Positions 18,108-26,657 of a DNA stretch of 64,000 bases are shown here, in pieces (positions within the stretch are counted from its first letter, which is position 1; each line of letters begins with the position of its first letter). The DNA is from Candidatus Palauibacter rhopaloidicola (GTDB lineage: Bacteria; Gemmatimonadota; Gemmatimonadetes; Palauibacterales; Palauibacteraceae). Location: positions 1 to 64,000 of the forward strand of contig JAPPGH010000049.1 of assembly GCA_026914155.1 (NCBI GenBank). Direction: 5' to 3'. Below the pieces are notes generated by a model that did not search any database, was not told the DNA's origin, and was given only the letters and a program-made list of their open reading frames with translations. A program made the translations under genes and the position numbers.

Positions 18108-19376
18108 CGCAATTTCCATGAGCGCGTGCCGGCGCTCGGGGATTCGGGAGTTCGGCTCCAGTTCGAGCACCCGGAACAGCGCGGCGCCTCCCAGCCGCAG
18201 CCGCAGCAGGCGCGCCGCGCGGCGGAACGCGGGCAGGAGTTCGCCATCCTTCGTCTCCAGCGAACCGAGCGCGCGGGCCGCGCCTTCCCTCGGATCGAAG
18301 AGCCCCGTCTGCGCGCTTGCCGGGCCGAAGCGGAAGAGTTCGAGCCGCAGCGTCTCGACCGCGCGACGGGGCCGGTCGAGCGCGATCCGCGAGCGGAGGA
18401 ACGCCCCGAGCCGTTCGGGCTCGCTCGTGGGTTCCCGGGTAACCGCGCGAATGGACCAGGAGCCGCCATCCTCGAGGCTCGCCGACACCCTGAGGCCGCG
18501 GACGCTCTTGCCTCGCCGCCGCGGATGCTCGAGCGCGCGACCGATGAGCCGGTCGAGCGCGGCGTGCAGCAGTTCGAGCTGTCCGATCGGGCTCGGAAAG
18601 TCGAGCGCGACGCGAATCGGCCGGGCCGGCGCCTCCGGCCGCACGCGGTCGATGCGCGTCCCCCGCGCCCAGGCGAGCGCCCGGCGCCCATCGGTCCCGA
18701 ACTGCGACACGAGCGCCGGCTCGGGCATGCGCACGAGCTGTCCGAGCCGGCGGACCCCGAGCCGCTTCAGCCGCCCGGCCACGCGCGGCGACACCGGCAG
18801 CACATCGACCGGCTGCGGCGCCAGAAACGCGGCGAGATCGGCCGGCGTCACGCAGACGGCCGCGCCCGGCCGGGCACGCTCCGCGGACCGCGCCGCGACC
18901 CAGGCCGCGAACTTTCCCGGCGCGCAGCCAATCCGCGCGCTCGACGCGAGCCACGGCGACAGCGCTTCGAGCCGTGCCCGGAGCCCGGCGATCTGCCGCC
19001 CGGGCGGACCGTACAGGCGTTCGAGCCCATCGACCCCCACGAACATCCGGCCCCGCTCGGTCGACCGCTCGACGATCGGACTCCAACCGCGGAGGACTTC
19101 CAGAACCCGGTCGCGCGCGGCGTCGTGAAAATCCGGATCCGGCTCGCAGAGGACGAGCGAGGGACAGAGCGCGATCGCCTGCGAGACGATCATCCCCGGT
19201 TCGACCCCGAAGGAGGTCGCGAGCGCGCACCCCATCTCGACGCGGCGGCGGTCCCCCAGCGTGGGCAGCGCGAGCGGCTGGTCCGCGAGCGACGGCGTCC
19301 GGACCCGCTCCAGTTCCAGTTCGAATCCCGGCCACCAGAGGCAGAGCGCCATCCGGCTCCCGCGACCTGCGTCCAT
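18105..19376 (-). CDS. imuB: ImuB, inactive Y-family polymerase-like mutasome hub
   Basis: A 423-aa member of the Y-family polymerase fold (MALCLWWPGFELELERV at the start; SPIVERSTERGRMFVGVDGLERLYG; LAAFLAPQPVDVLPVSP; VRRLGQLVRMP). ImuB proteins have lost catalytic acids and instead link DnaE2 to the beta clamp during damage-induced mutagenesis. The start at 19376 gives MDAGRGSRM; a second ATG at 19352 has GGGAG in front and may be the true start. No imuA homologue is visible upstream, where DoxX diverges. Three helically phased CCGAA repeats directly upstream suggest damage-responsive control. The stop is followed by a copy of the stop-adjacent repeat. Confidence 0.9.
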   Translation of the reverse strand: MDAGRGSRMALCLWWPGFELELERVRTPSLADQPLALPTLGDRRRVEMGCALATSFGVEPGMIVSQAIALCPSLVLCEPDPDFHDAARDRVLEVLRGWSPIVERSTERGRMFVGVDGLERLYGPPGRQIAGLRARLEALSPWLASSARIGCAPGKFAAWVAARSAERARPGAAVCVTPADLAAFLAPQPVDVLPVSPRVAGRLKRLGVRRLGQLVRMPEPALVSQFGTDGRRALAWARGTRIDRVRPEAPARPIRVALDFPSPIGQLELLHAALDRLIGRALEHPRRRGKSVRGLRVSASLEDGGSWSIRAVTREPTSEPERLGAFLRSRIALDRPRRAVETLRLELFRFGPASAQTGLFDPREGAARALGSLETKDGELLPAFRRAARLLRLRLGGAALFRVLELEPNSRIPERRHALMEIA

Positions 19377-19391
19377 ACGATCTTTCCAAAC

Positions 19392-19417
19392 CCGAAGAAA
19401 ACCGAATAAAAACCGAA
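19392..19417 (-). promoter_or_regulatory. Three phased direct repeats upstream of imuB
   Basis: CCGAA occurs at 19392-19396, 19402-19406 and 19413-19417, so TTCGG(T/G)TTT is read three times on the imuB strand with steps of 10 and 11 bases, one helical turn. They lie 16-41 bases before the imuB ATG in an unusually AT-rich stretch. This is a plausible operator for a cooperatively binding regulator of the mutasome operon. Confidence 0.5.
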
Positions 19418-19508
19418 AATCGGACCGGCCAATCTAGGCGGTTCGAAACGGGATGCAAGAGCCCCGGGATGCGTCGCCGACAGGGTCAACGCCGGATACT
19501 TTCGACCC

Positions 19509-19964
19509 ATGAACCGGAAGCCTGATACGGGAGGGGCACTCGCGCCGAGGAGCTGGGCCGCGTTCGTGGCGCGGACGATCCTCGGCCTCATCTTTTTCAT
19601 GGCCGGGTTCTGGAAGGTATTCGAACTCGGGGCCGTCCAGCACGCGCGGGGCCTGTTCGTGGAGGCCTACGCCGACACGTTCCTCCCCGCCTGGTCGCTG
19701 TGGGCCGCCGGGGTCGCGATCCCGTTCATCGAACTGGCCTGCGGGGCGCTGATGCTGGCGGGCTGGCGGCGCCGGATCGCCGCGCTGGGGCTGGGCGGGG
19801 TCCTCATCCTCGTCACCTTCGGACACCTGCTCGCCGAACCGCTCTACGTCTTCAGCGCGCACGTGATCCCGCGCACGCTCCTGCTCGTCATCGCCCTCCT
19901 CCTGTTCGAGGACGACCATCTGAGCCTGGACGGCCGGCTCGCGCGCCGCACCACGCCGGAATGA
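19509..19964 (+). CDS. DoxX-family integral membrane protein
   Basis: A 151-aa protein with four predicted transmembrane helices: FVARTILGLIFFMAGFWKVF, a segment around LPAWSLWAAGVAIPFIELAC, MLAGWRRRIAALGLGGVLIL and VIPRTLLLVIALLLF. The pattern R-x-x-L-G-x-x-F-x-x-A-G-x-x-K at the first helix is the DoxX signature. Family members are inner-membrane proteins of unclear biochemical role, sometimes tied to redox or thiosulfate metabolism. It diverges from imuB across 132 bases and stands alone. Confidence 0.85.
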   Translation: MNRKPDTGGALAPRSWAAFVARTILGLIFFMAGFWKVFELGAVQHARGLFVEAYADTFLPAWSLWAAGVAIPFIELACGALMLAGWRRRIAALGLGGVLILVTFGHLLAEPLYVFSAHVIPRTLLLVIALLLFEDDHLSLDGRLARRTTPE

Positions 19965-20060
19965 CCGCCTCCCGCCCCTCACCGCCAAAGCCCTGTTATC
20001 TTGTCCGGGACACGCTTACGAGACCCATGCATGCCCGTGAACGGCTCGAGGCAGGTGCGG

Positions 20061-20417
20061 ATGCCTGATGCGAAGGAATCGACGCCGCGCGACGCGGGGC
20101 AGTCGCTCGATGACGCGACGCTGGACGAGATCATCCGGCGGATCGTCGCCGCTTCGCGACCCGAGAAGGTCATCCTCTTCGGCTCCGCCGCCCGGGGTGA
20201 GATGGGCCCGCACAGCGATGTCGACCTCCTCGTCATCAAGCAGTGCGACAACAACTGGGATGTGCTGGGCGACATCTACGAGGAACTGTACGGCGTCGAA
20301 GCCGCCATCGATGTCGTCGTTGTGACCCCCGCCGAGGTCGAGCGCTACCGGGACACGCACGCGCTGGTCATCAAGCCGGCGCTCCGGGAAGGCCGGGTGA
20401 TCTATGACGCCGCCTGA
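20061..20417 (+). CDS. MNT-type nucleotidyltransferase antitoxin
   Basis: 118 aa, minimal nucleotidyltransferase fold. The active-site pattern GSAARGEMGPHSDVDLLVIK contains the G-S-x10-D-x-D signature, and a further acidic strand is AIDVVVVTP. MNT proteins paired with HEPN toxins act as antitoxins, in studied cases by adding AMP to the HEPN partner. The HEPN gene begins 14 bases before this stop, so the pair is translationally coupled. The ATG at 20061 is preferred for the GAGG about eight bases upstream; ATG 20031 would add ten residues. Confidence 0.86.
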   Translation: MPDAKESTPRDAGQSLDDATLDEIIRRIVAASRPEKVILFGSAARGEMGPHSDVDLLVIKQCDNNWDVLGDIYEELYGVEAAIDVVVVTPAEVERYRDTHALVIKPALREGRVIYDAA

Positions 20418-20817
20418 GCGTCATCCCTCGACCGACCCGCGCGAATGGCTCAACCGCGCTCGGAGCAATCTGGCCCAGGCCGGGAGCCGCCTTCCCGGCG
20501 TGTACCTGGAGGACCTTTGCTTCGACGCGCAGCAGGCGGCGGAGAAAGCGATCAAGGGCGTGCTGATCTCGCGCAACATCGAGTTCCCCTACGTGCATGA
20601 CCTGGCGCGTCTGCTCTTGATTCTCGAGTCGCACGGAGAACGCATTCCGGCCGACCTTCGCCGCGCGGGACGCCTCACCCCCTACGCCGTCGCGACTCGC
20701 TATCCCGGTCCGGGAGTGCCCGTCTCCGAGGCGCAATACCTCGAAGCCCTTGAAATCGCCGAGACCATCGTGGACTGGGCCGAGGAGTCTCTGGGCGGGA
20801 CCGGCGCCGACCGCTAG
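20404..20817 (+). CDS. HEPN-domain toxin partner
   Basis: A 137-aa helical protein. EWLNRARSNLAQAGSRLPGVYLEDLCFDAQQAAEKAIKG is the typical first HEPN helix pair, and the catalytic-region arginine and histidine are in ISRNIEFPYVHDL. HEPN proteins of this pairing are RNases, often cutting tRNA or mRNA. The start overlaps the MNT gene. The arginine-histidine spacing (seven residues) is slightly longer than the canonical RX4-6H, so activity is probable but not certain. Confidence 0.85.
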   Translation: MTPPERHPSTDPREWLNRARSNLAQAGSRLPGVYLEDLCFDAQQAAEKAIKGVLISRNIEFPYVHDLARLLLILESHGERIPADLRRAGRLTPYAVATRYPGPGVPVSEAQYLEALEIAETIVDWAEESLGGTGADR

Positions 20818-20857
20818 ATCGCGCCGCGTTGGGCGGGAGCGAGATGTCCGTTGATAC

Positions 20858-20879
20858 GGTGTTGACACGACGCAACACC
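20858..20879. promoter_or_regulatory. Inverted repeat with TTGACA upstream of the HicA-like gene
   Basis: GGTGTTG and CAACACC are perfect arms separated by eight bases, seven bases before the ATG at 20887. TTGACA lies within the repeat. No clear -10 box is found at 17 bases. It is a likely autoregulatory operator of the downstream pair, or a terminator for the MNT-HEPN pair. Confidence 0.4.
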
Positions 20880-20886
20880 CTGGGGC

Positions 20887-21123
20887 ATGATCAGGCTCCG
20901 GAGGCACCCGAAGAAGGACATCGAAAAGGCGCTGGCCATCGCCCGAAAGGCCGGATGGACGGTCATCCCGAAAACCTCCGGGCACAACTGGGGCGCGATG
21001 TACTGCCCGGCGACCGAGACGCGCCGCTGCCGGATGTCCATCGCGTCGACACCGCGTAATCCAGGCGACCTTGCCGGCAGGGTCCGGAGAGTTGTGCGCC
21101 AGTGTCCTCACGGAAAGCAATGA
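20887..21123 (+). CDS. Small HicA-like toxin candidate
   Basis: A 78-aa basic protein: RRHPKKDIEKALAIARKAGW, then VIPKTSGHNWGAMYCPATET, then CRMSIASTPRNPGDLAGRVRRVV. The GHxWG segment and the K-x2-E-x-A-L-x2-A-x2-G-W start resemble a HicA-like dsRBD-fold family in which the histidine is the proposed catalytic residue. It is co-directional with a DNA-binding partner starting 12 bases downstream, the usual order of such pairs. The toxin role is an inference from family and context. Confidence 0.68.
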   Translation: MIRLRRHPKKDIEKALAIARKAGWTVIPKTSGHNWGAMYCPATETRRCRMSIASTPRNPGDLAGRVRRVVRQCPHGKQ

Positions 21124-21134
21124 GAAGTCGAGCG

Positions 21135-21683
21135 ATGAAGATTCACAGCTTCATTCTGATCGTTGAAGGCGTGGACATCCATGAGCAGGATGTGTTCGAC
21201 GCTCTCTACGAGGCCGGCTGCGATGACGCCCTGGTTGCAACAACGAACGGAATCCAGCACCTGGATTTTGGACGCGAGGCGGCGAGCCTCTATGAGGCGA
21301 TCTCCTCGGCGATCGCCGATGCCGAATCGGTCGACGGCCTCCGGGTGGTTCGGATCGCGGACCCCGACCTGGTGTCGATGTCCGAGATTGCGGCCCGGAT
21401 CGGGCGCTCGCGCGAGTGCGTCCGGCTGTGGGTGAACGGAAAGCGGGGACCGGGCGGGTTCCCGGCGCCCCTCAACAACCCCCATGACCGGTATCGGTTC
21501 TGGCGCTGGTCCGACGTGGAAGGCTGGCTGAGGGGAGTCCTCGGAGGCGAACCATGGTCGGCCGAGGATCACCTGCGGGCCGCGATCAACGCGGCCCTCG
21601 AACTCCGCCACCACTTCCGCCAGCTCGATCCGCGGGACCGTCCCGACCTGCGCGCCTTGGCCGGCCCCGTCCTCGCTGGCTGA
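21135..21683 (+). CDS. DNA-binding partner (antitoxin-like) of the HicA-like protein
   Basis: 182 aa. The N-terminal alpha/beta part (HSFILIVEGVDIHEQDVFDALYEAGCDDALV) is followed by a helix-turn-helix in DLVSMSEIAARIGRSRECVRLWV and a C-terminal tail. The combination of an N-terminal HicB-like sheet and an HTH suggests an autoregulating antitoxin for the preceding small toxin. The ATG at 21135 is taken because conserved sequence begins with MKIHSF; two upstream in-frame starts (21102 and 21120) overlap or abut the toxin gene. Confidence 0.72.
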   Translation: MKIHSFILIVEGVDIHEQDVFDALYEAGCDDALVATTNGIQHLDFGREAASLYEAISSAIADAESVDGLRVVRIADPDLVSMSEIAARIGRSRECVRLWVNGKRGPGGFPAPLNNPHDRYRFWRWSDVEGWLRGVLGGEPWSAEDHLRAAINAALELRHHFRQLDPRDRPDLRALAGPVLAG

Positions 21684-21755
21684 CACACCCCTTCCTCCAC
21701 AAGGAACCAAACCGCCCTCGCCGGTCTTATCCCCCGGACTTCATCGAGGAATGAC

Positions 21756-22790
21756 ATGACCGGAACCATGCGGAACACGAGAAGAATCCGGAACACGCTC
21801 GCGTCAGCTACGGTCGCGGTCCTGGATTCGCAGGCGCAGGAAGTCCGCGTGTTCGCGGCGGACGGCTCCCACCGGGCCACCTACGGGAGCAAGGGGGAAG
21901 GTCCCGGGGAGTTCCGCGACGCGCACGGGCTGATGCTCGATCCGCAGGGTCGCCTCTGGGTCACGGATCCGTCCAACAGCCGCCTGTCAGTGTTCGACCC
22001 GGACACCGGCTTCGTGGAGTCCTTCCGCCACAACTTCGTCTTCTACGCCTACATCTTCATGGGAACCATGACGTCGGATGGCCGGATCCTGCGCCCCACT
22101 CTCAGGCCACAGGGGTTCAACATCTACGACCTGAACATGGAACTCGTGGAGTCGATCTCGCGGCCGGGACCGGAATCCGATTTGCTGTCGGCGCGGGAGG
22201 CGGCGCAGCAGGGGGACGACGCCAATCCCGCCAGCTTCGCGTGGGCGTCGCGCGACGGGAGCCACGGGGGTTTCATGGGCGTCCCTTTCTACCCTCGAGG
22301 CGTCGAGTATTACGACCGCAACGGGATGGTCTGGGACGGCGCGCATGAGGATGATCCGGCAGGCTACCGAATCGTGCGTCAGCACCTGGCCGGAGACACG
22401 ACGCTGATCGTGGAGGCGCGGAAGCTTCACATCCCCGTCTCGCGCGAAGAGCGCGAGGCGGCAATTCACAGCATCCGCGAATCCCTCCGGGAGCGGGGGG
22501 CGGACACCGACCGCGACTGGTCGAAGATCCCCGACGTCAAGCCCTCGATCGCCAACCTCTTCACGTCGGCGGAAGGCAATATCTGGATCCGCACACCTTC
22601 ATCCCGCGGGGAAGCGACGTGGGACGTCTTCGCGGCAGACGGGGCGTACATCGGGACGGTAACCTCCACGGGGCTCAATGCCCTGCCCTTCCTGCCACCC
22701 ATCGTCCGTGGCGACGAGTTCTGGGCCATCGTCACCGACGCGTTCGATGTCCAGCATGTGGTGCGCGCGAGGATCACGCCCTCCGGCTGA
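21756..22790 (+). CDS. NHL/6-bladed beta-propeller protein, N-terminally truncated
   Basis: 344 aa. VAVLDSQAQEVRVFAADGSHRATYGSKGEGPGEF and GLMLDPQGRLWVTDPSNSRLSVFDPD are two typical NHL-type blades; a C-terminal region (IWIRTPSSRGEATWDVFAADGAYIG) closes the propeller. Relatives in this kind of genome have a signal peptide or lipobox and another 50 or so residues before the first of these blades. Here the ORF opens with MTGTMRNTRRIRNTLASAT, a short Arg/Thr stretch with no signal sequence. I read it as an exported propeller protein that lost its 5' end, perhaps by a rearrangement next to the toxin-antitoxin pairs. It could be a decaying gene. Confidence 0.65.
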   Translation: MTGTMRNTRRIRNTLASATVAVLDSQAQEVRVFAADGSHRATYGSKGEGPGEFRDAHGLMLDPQGRLWVTDPSNSRLSVFDPDTGFVESFRHNFVFYAYIFMGTMTSDGRILRPTLRPQGFNIYDLNMELVESISRPGPESDLLSAREAAQQGDDANPASFAWASRDGSHGGFMGVPFYPRGVEYYDRNGMVWDGAHEDDPAGYRIVRQHLAGDTTLIVEARKLHIPVSREEREAAIHSIRESLRERGADTDRDWSKIPDVKPSIANLFTSAEGNIWIRTPSSRGEATWDVFAADGAYIGTVTSTGLNALPFLPPIVRGDEFWAIVTDAFDVQHVVRARITPSG

Positions 22791-22812
22791 GGCCAGGCAT
22801 TGAAGAGGCCTC
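22789..22812. terminator. Convergent hairpin after the propeller gene
   Basis: GAGGCC (22789-22794) and GGCCTC (22807-22812) pair around a 12-base loop, starting in the stop codon of the propeller gene and ending 13 bases before the FG-GAP gene stop. No U-run is present; bidirectional termination is an inference. Confidence 0.35.
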
Positions 22813-22825
22813 GACGGCCGGCTAT

Positions 22826-25800
22826 TCAAGGTCGGCCGATCGTGACCTCTCGGGCGCCGGGAAGGACCTCGACGCGCTCGACGGTGCCTCCGGGCCACCG
22901 GACCTCTATCGCTACGGGGTCGCCCGAGAGGCCGAGGATCTGCACGGGGTCGTCGTGGGAGCCGGTTCCGGATCCGGCCCTCACTTCGCGCGCGGGGCCG
23001 AGACCGTTGGCGTACACCACGCGCAGGACGGCCCCGATTCCGTGGCGGTTTTCCGCCGTCCCGGCGACACGGACCCGCAGGCCGGGCGAGGTTCCGGCGC
23101 CGCGGAACAGCCGCGCCGCGCCGCCGTTGATCCCCAGCACGAAGTCGAGACGGCCGTCGCCGTCGATGTCCGCGGCCGCGGCGCCGCGCTGGTCTCCGTA
23201 GGCGGCGACCCCCGACTCCTGTCCCGGGACCGGGCGAAACCCGCCGCGCCCGTCGCCCTCGAGCCACAGCCCCCGTCCCGCGTCGTAGCGCGGCGTGTCC
23301 TCGTCGGTGGCGAAGAAGTTCTGGGACAGGAACAGGTCCTCGCGGCCGTCGCCGTTGGCGTCCGCCACCAGGACTCCGAGCGAGGGGGCCTGCTGCGCCT
23401 CGGGCGGGAGCGGCGCCGCCTCGAAGCGGTCGCCCCGGTTCAGGAACACCATGTGCCGTAGTTCCGCGGCCTCCAGCCGACCCTCCGGCCACGCGCCCAG
23501 CACCTCGCTCACGTCCGCCTCGGCGTAGGCGGCGCGGGTCGGCATGCGCCCGCTCATCGGCGGGATGTGCTCGGCGAGCCGGCCCAGCGCGGCCAGCGGC
23601 GCGGACGCGCCGAGCCGTTCGTCGCGCTGCGCCTCCACGAGGTCGAGCGTGCCGTTGCGGTCCACGTCCCCGAAATGGAGTTCGAGCGGAGCCCCGGGCG
23701 TCGGGCGGTACTCGGTGTTGTCCCCCCAGGAGACCGCCACCAGGTCCGGACGCCCATCGCCGTCGAAGTCGCCCGCGGACACGCCGTTCCAGCGCCCGGG
23801 GTGCTCGCCGAGTCCCACCTCCGCAGTGACGTCGGAGAAGCGCCCCCGATCGTTCCTGAGCAGCCGCACGGGGCCCCATTCGATGGAGACGGCGAGGTCC
23901 GGATCGCCGTCCACGTCGTAGTCCGTGAACACGGCCCCGGTCACCATGCCGAGGCGCTCGAAGGCCGCGGCGTCCCGCCGGTCCTCCTCGAAGCCGCCGC
24001 CCGGACGGCCCCGGAACACCCGGGAGGGGCCGGAGAGCGGGTAGCCCCCGGGCACGACCCGCGCGCCCGCGAAGAGATCGAGTCGTCCGTCGAGGTCGTA
24101 GTCGGCGACCGCAAGCGGGCCCACCGACCCCGATGACCCCGGCGCGACGCCGCGGTTGAGCGGGGTCACCGCCACACCCGCCATCGCGGCCCCCGGCCAC
24201 TCGGCAGACACGACGGCGGGCACCTGCGTCACCTCGGCCAGCGGCGCCTCGTAGCTGGACAGCCCCAGCAGCACCCTGGCCGTGTCCGCCACCGAGAGCG
24301 GGATCAGGGCGGTCTGGTCGACGGGCGCCCGCGGCCCGGCCAGCGTCACGCGGACCAGCGTCCCGCCGTCGTTCCGGAACAGCACCGGCGCCGCGCCGGC
24401 GCCCGAGCCCAGCAGCAGGTCGGGGTCTCCGTCGCCATCCAGGTCGTGCCACGCCACGCTCGGCCCCATGCGGGACAGCCGCAGCGGGAGGAGCGGCTGG
24501 CGCGCCACCTCGGCGAACGGCGGCTCGTCGTGGATCGGCCCGAAGCTCTCGTCCAGTTCGAACCACGGCGCCGCGACCGGGGAGGGAGGCGGAGCGACGG
24601 CTCCCGCGCCGGACGCTTCCTGCCCGGAGGCGTCTACCTCGAAGATCTCGTACAGCCGGTTCGGGCCATCGACGAGCACCGCCGACCGGCCCCCGCCGCG
24701 CCATTCCACGCCCAGAGTGCCCTCGGCGGCGTCCACCATCGCGAACGAGACGAGCGGCTCCGAACCCGAAAGATAGCCGCCGCCCGCCGCGACCTCCTTC
24801 GTCTGGCGCGGCAGACCCTCGACTTCGAGCCACACCCTGGCGCCGACCCCAGCCGTGTTCGGCGCCGCCCCTCGCAGGCGGACGGCCAATCGGGGCGCCG
24901 CGGCGTCGTTGCGCAGCAGCAGCGCTGGGCGGTCGAGCCGGTTCACGACCGCGTCCAAGTCCCCGTCTCCGTCGAAGTCTGCCAGCGCGGCCCCGTGCGA
25001 GATGTCCGGCTCCGGCGCCACGCCCCACGCGCGCCCCACCTCCTCGAATCCGGCCCCGCCCAGGTTCCGGAACGCCACGTTATGCAGCGGCAGCGGCCGG
25101 TACAGGAGGGTGGACTCGCGCTCGCCCGAGAGGCCCGCCTCCCGGATCGAGATCTGGGTGTCCGCGTCCATGAGGTCCCGGATGTGGCCGTTCGGGATGA
25201 GGAGGTCCTCGAAGCCGTCGAGGTCCACGTCGAGGAAGAGCGCCGACCACGACCACCCGGACGCCTCGACCCCCGCCTGGCGCCCGACCTCGGCCCACGT
25301 GCCGTCCCCGCGGCTCGCGAGCAGCGTGTTGCGGTTCACCTGCTGGGCCCCGGCGGCCTCGCCGGGCGGCGTGTGCTCCACGCGTGACACGGGGTCCTGC
25401 GTCTTCCTCGCCCGCGAATCGCGGGCCAGCATGTCGAGCACGAAGACGTCCGCGTCGCCGTCCCGGTCGACGTCCGAGAAGTCCACCGCCATGGAGGAGG
25501 CGCTCGTCGTGGGCAGCGCGTGGGGGGGCGGCAGACGGAAGGTCCCGTCCCCCCGGTTGATCCACAGCCGGTCGGGGCTGTGCAGGTCGTTCGCGACGTA
25601 GAGGTCCGGGTCCGCGTCGGCGTCCAGGTCCCCGAAGCGGGCCGCCAGCCCCCATTCCGTCGGGGCCGCCTCCAGCGGCGCGCCCTCGGCGTCGAGGAAG
25701 GCGCCGGAGGAGAACGGCACGTGCCGGAAGCCGCCGCCGTCTCCGCCGTCTCCGTTGAACTCGTTCAGGTAGAGTTCGTCGGCCTCCCCCCTCTCGAGCC

Positions 25801-26641
25801 GCACCACGCCGTCCGCCCGCCACGCCAGTTCGTAGTGGTCGGCGAAGCGCTCGACGACCTCGAACTCCCGCCCCGTGCGCCGCACCGTGTTCGGGAAGGC
25901 AACCTCGTCGCCGGGAAAGAGATCGAGAACGGAGCGGCTCTTGTAACGCGTGAGATAGAGGTCCAGATCCCCGTCTCCGTCGATGTCGGCCAGCGCGCTC
26001 GACATCCCTCCCCGCGACTGCAGCAGGCCAGCCTCCGGCGCCTCCGCGAAACGCCCCGACCCGTCGTTCAGAAACAGGGACTTCGGGCCTTCGATGGAGG
26101 TAACCAGGAGGTCGAGATCGCCGTCTCCGTCCACGTCCACCAAGGTGGCCCCCGTCGAGAACCGGTCCCCCGCGGCGACTCCGCTCTCCGCAGCCGTTTC
26201 ACTGAACCGCCAATCGCCCAGGTTGATGTAGAGGGCGTTCGGGCCCTCGAGGCGGGCCAGATAGATATCGGGTCGGCCATCCCCGTTCACATCGCCCGCC
26301 GCCACCCCCGAGCCGTTCCCGCGCATCTGGTTCTCGAGGAAGCTCGCGTCCAAGAGCGCGTTGCCGAAGTCCACGCCGGACCAGGAGGGCGGCACCGCGG
26401 TGAACCCGGCGTCGCCGCCCTCCACCGCGAGGGGCCGCCAGTGGGCGCCGGGCACTTCCGTCCACGCCTCGGGCTGCGCGGGCGCGGAGAAGTCCGCCGG
26501 GCCGCAGGCAACCGCGGCCGTCAGCAGCAGGCAGGCCGCGGCCGACGGCGCGCTGGAGGCGCAACGGCCGACGACCCGCGGCCCGGCGGCCCGTGACGGG
26601 TGCGACGCGGACTTTCGCCGCGAGCTGCCGGGGCGGGTCAT
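22826..26641 (-). CDS. Giant FG-GAP/VCBS lipoprotein with ASPIC/UnbV domains
   Basis: 1271 aa from the ATG at 26641. The signal region ends in LLLTAAVACG, a lipobox, so the protein is probably surface or outer-membrane anchored. At least fifteen calcium-binding FG-GAP/VCBS repeats of the form D-x-D-G-D-x-D-x-D-L are spread over the protein (for example VDVDGDGDLDLLVT, ADIDGDGDLDLYLT, ADFDGDGDLDAVVN). One ASPIC/UnbV-type segment (VGARVWLEVEGLPRQTKEVAAGGG) is near the middle and a second (IGAVLRVVYANGLGPAREVRAGSG) is at the C-terminus, so the architecture is two CRTAC1-like modules in tandem. Homologues are proposed adhesins or carbohydrate binders; the function here is unknown. It follows a 207-aa membrane-anchored gene by 16 bases. 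Confidence 0.88.
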   Translation of the reverse strand: MTRPGSSRRKSASHPSRAAGPRVVGRCASSAPSAAACLLLTAAVACGPADFSAPAQPEAWTEVPGAHWRPLAVEGGDAGFTAVPPSWSGVDFGNALLDASFLENQMRGNGSGVAAGDVNGDGRPDIYLARLEGPNALYINLGDWRFSETAAESGVAAGDRFSTGATLVDVDGDGDLDLLVTSIEGPKSLFLNDGSGRFAEAPEAGLLQSRGGMSSALADIDGDGDLDLYLTRYKSRSVLDLFPGDEVAFPNTVRRTGREFEVVERFADHYELAWRADGVVRLERGEADELYLNEFNGDGGDGGGFRHVPFSSGAFLDAEGAPLEAAPTEWGLAARFGDLDADADPDLYVANDLHSPDRLWINRGDGTFRLPPPHALPTTSASSMAVDFSDVDRDGDADVFVLDMLARDSRARKTQDPVSRVEHTPPGEAAGAQQVNRNTLLASRGDGTWAEVGRQAGVEASGWSWSALFLDVDLDGFEDLLIPNGHIRDLMDADTQISIREAGLSGERESTLLYRPLPLHNVAFRNLGGAGFEEVGRAWGVAPEPDISHGAALADFDGDGDLDAVVNRLDRPALLLRNDAAAPRLAVRLRGAAPNTAGVGARVWLEVEGLPRQTKEVAAGGGYLSGSEPLVSFAMVDAAEGTLGVEWRGGGRSAVLVDGPNRLYEIFEVDASGQEASGAGAVAPPPSPVAAPWFELDESFGPIHDEPPFAEVARQPLLPLRLSRMGPSVAWHDLDGDGDPDLLLGSGAGAAPVLFRNDGGTLVRVTLAGPRAPVDQTALIPLSVADTARVLLGLSSYEAPLAEVTQVPAVVSAEWPGAAMAGVAVTPLNRGVAPGSSGSVGPLAVADYDLDGRLDLFAGARVVPGGYPLSGPSRVFRGRPGGGFEEDRRDAAAFERLGMVTGAVFTDYDVDGDPDLAVSIEWGPVRLLRNDRGRFSDVTAEVGLGEHPGRWNGVSAGDFDGDGRPDLVAVSWGDNTEYRPTPGAPLELHFGDVDRNGTLDLVEAQRDERLGASAPLAALGRLAEHIPPMSGRMPTRAAYAEADVSEVLGAWPEGRLEAAELRHMVFLNRGDRFEAAPLPPEAQQAPSLGVLVADANGDGREDLFLSQNFFATDEDTPRYDAGRGLWLEGDGRGGFRPVPGQESGVAAYGDQRGAAAADIDGDGRLDFVLGINGGAARLFRGAGTSPGLRVRVAGTAENRHGIGAVLRVVYANGLGPAREVRAGSGTGSHDDPVQILGLSGDPVAIEVRWPGGTVERVEVLPGAREVTIGRP

Positions 26642-26657
26642 GAAGCGGGGGCGACGC

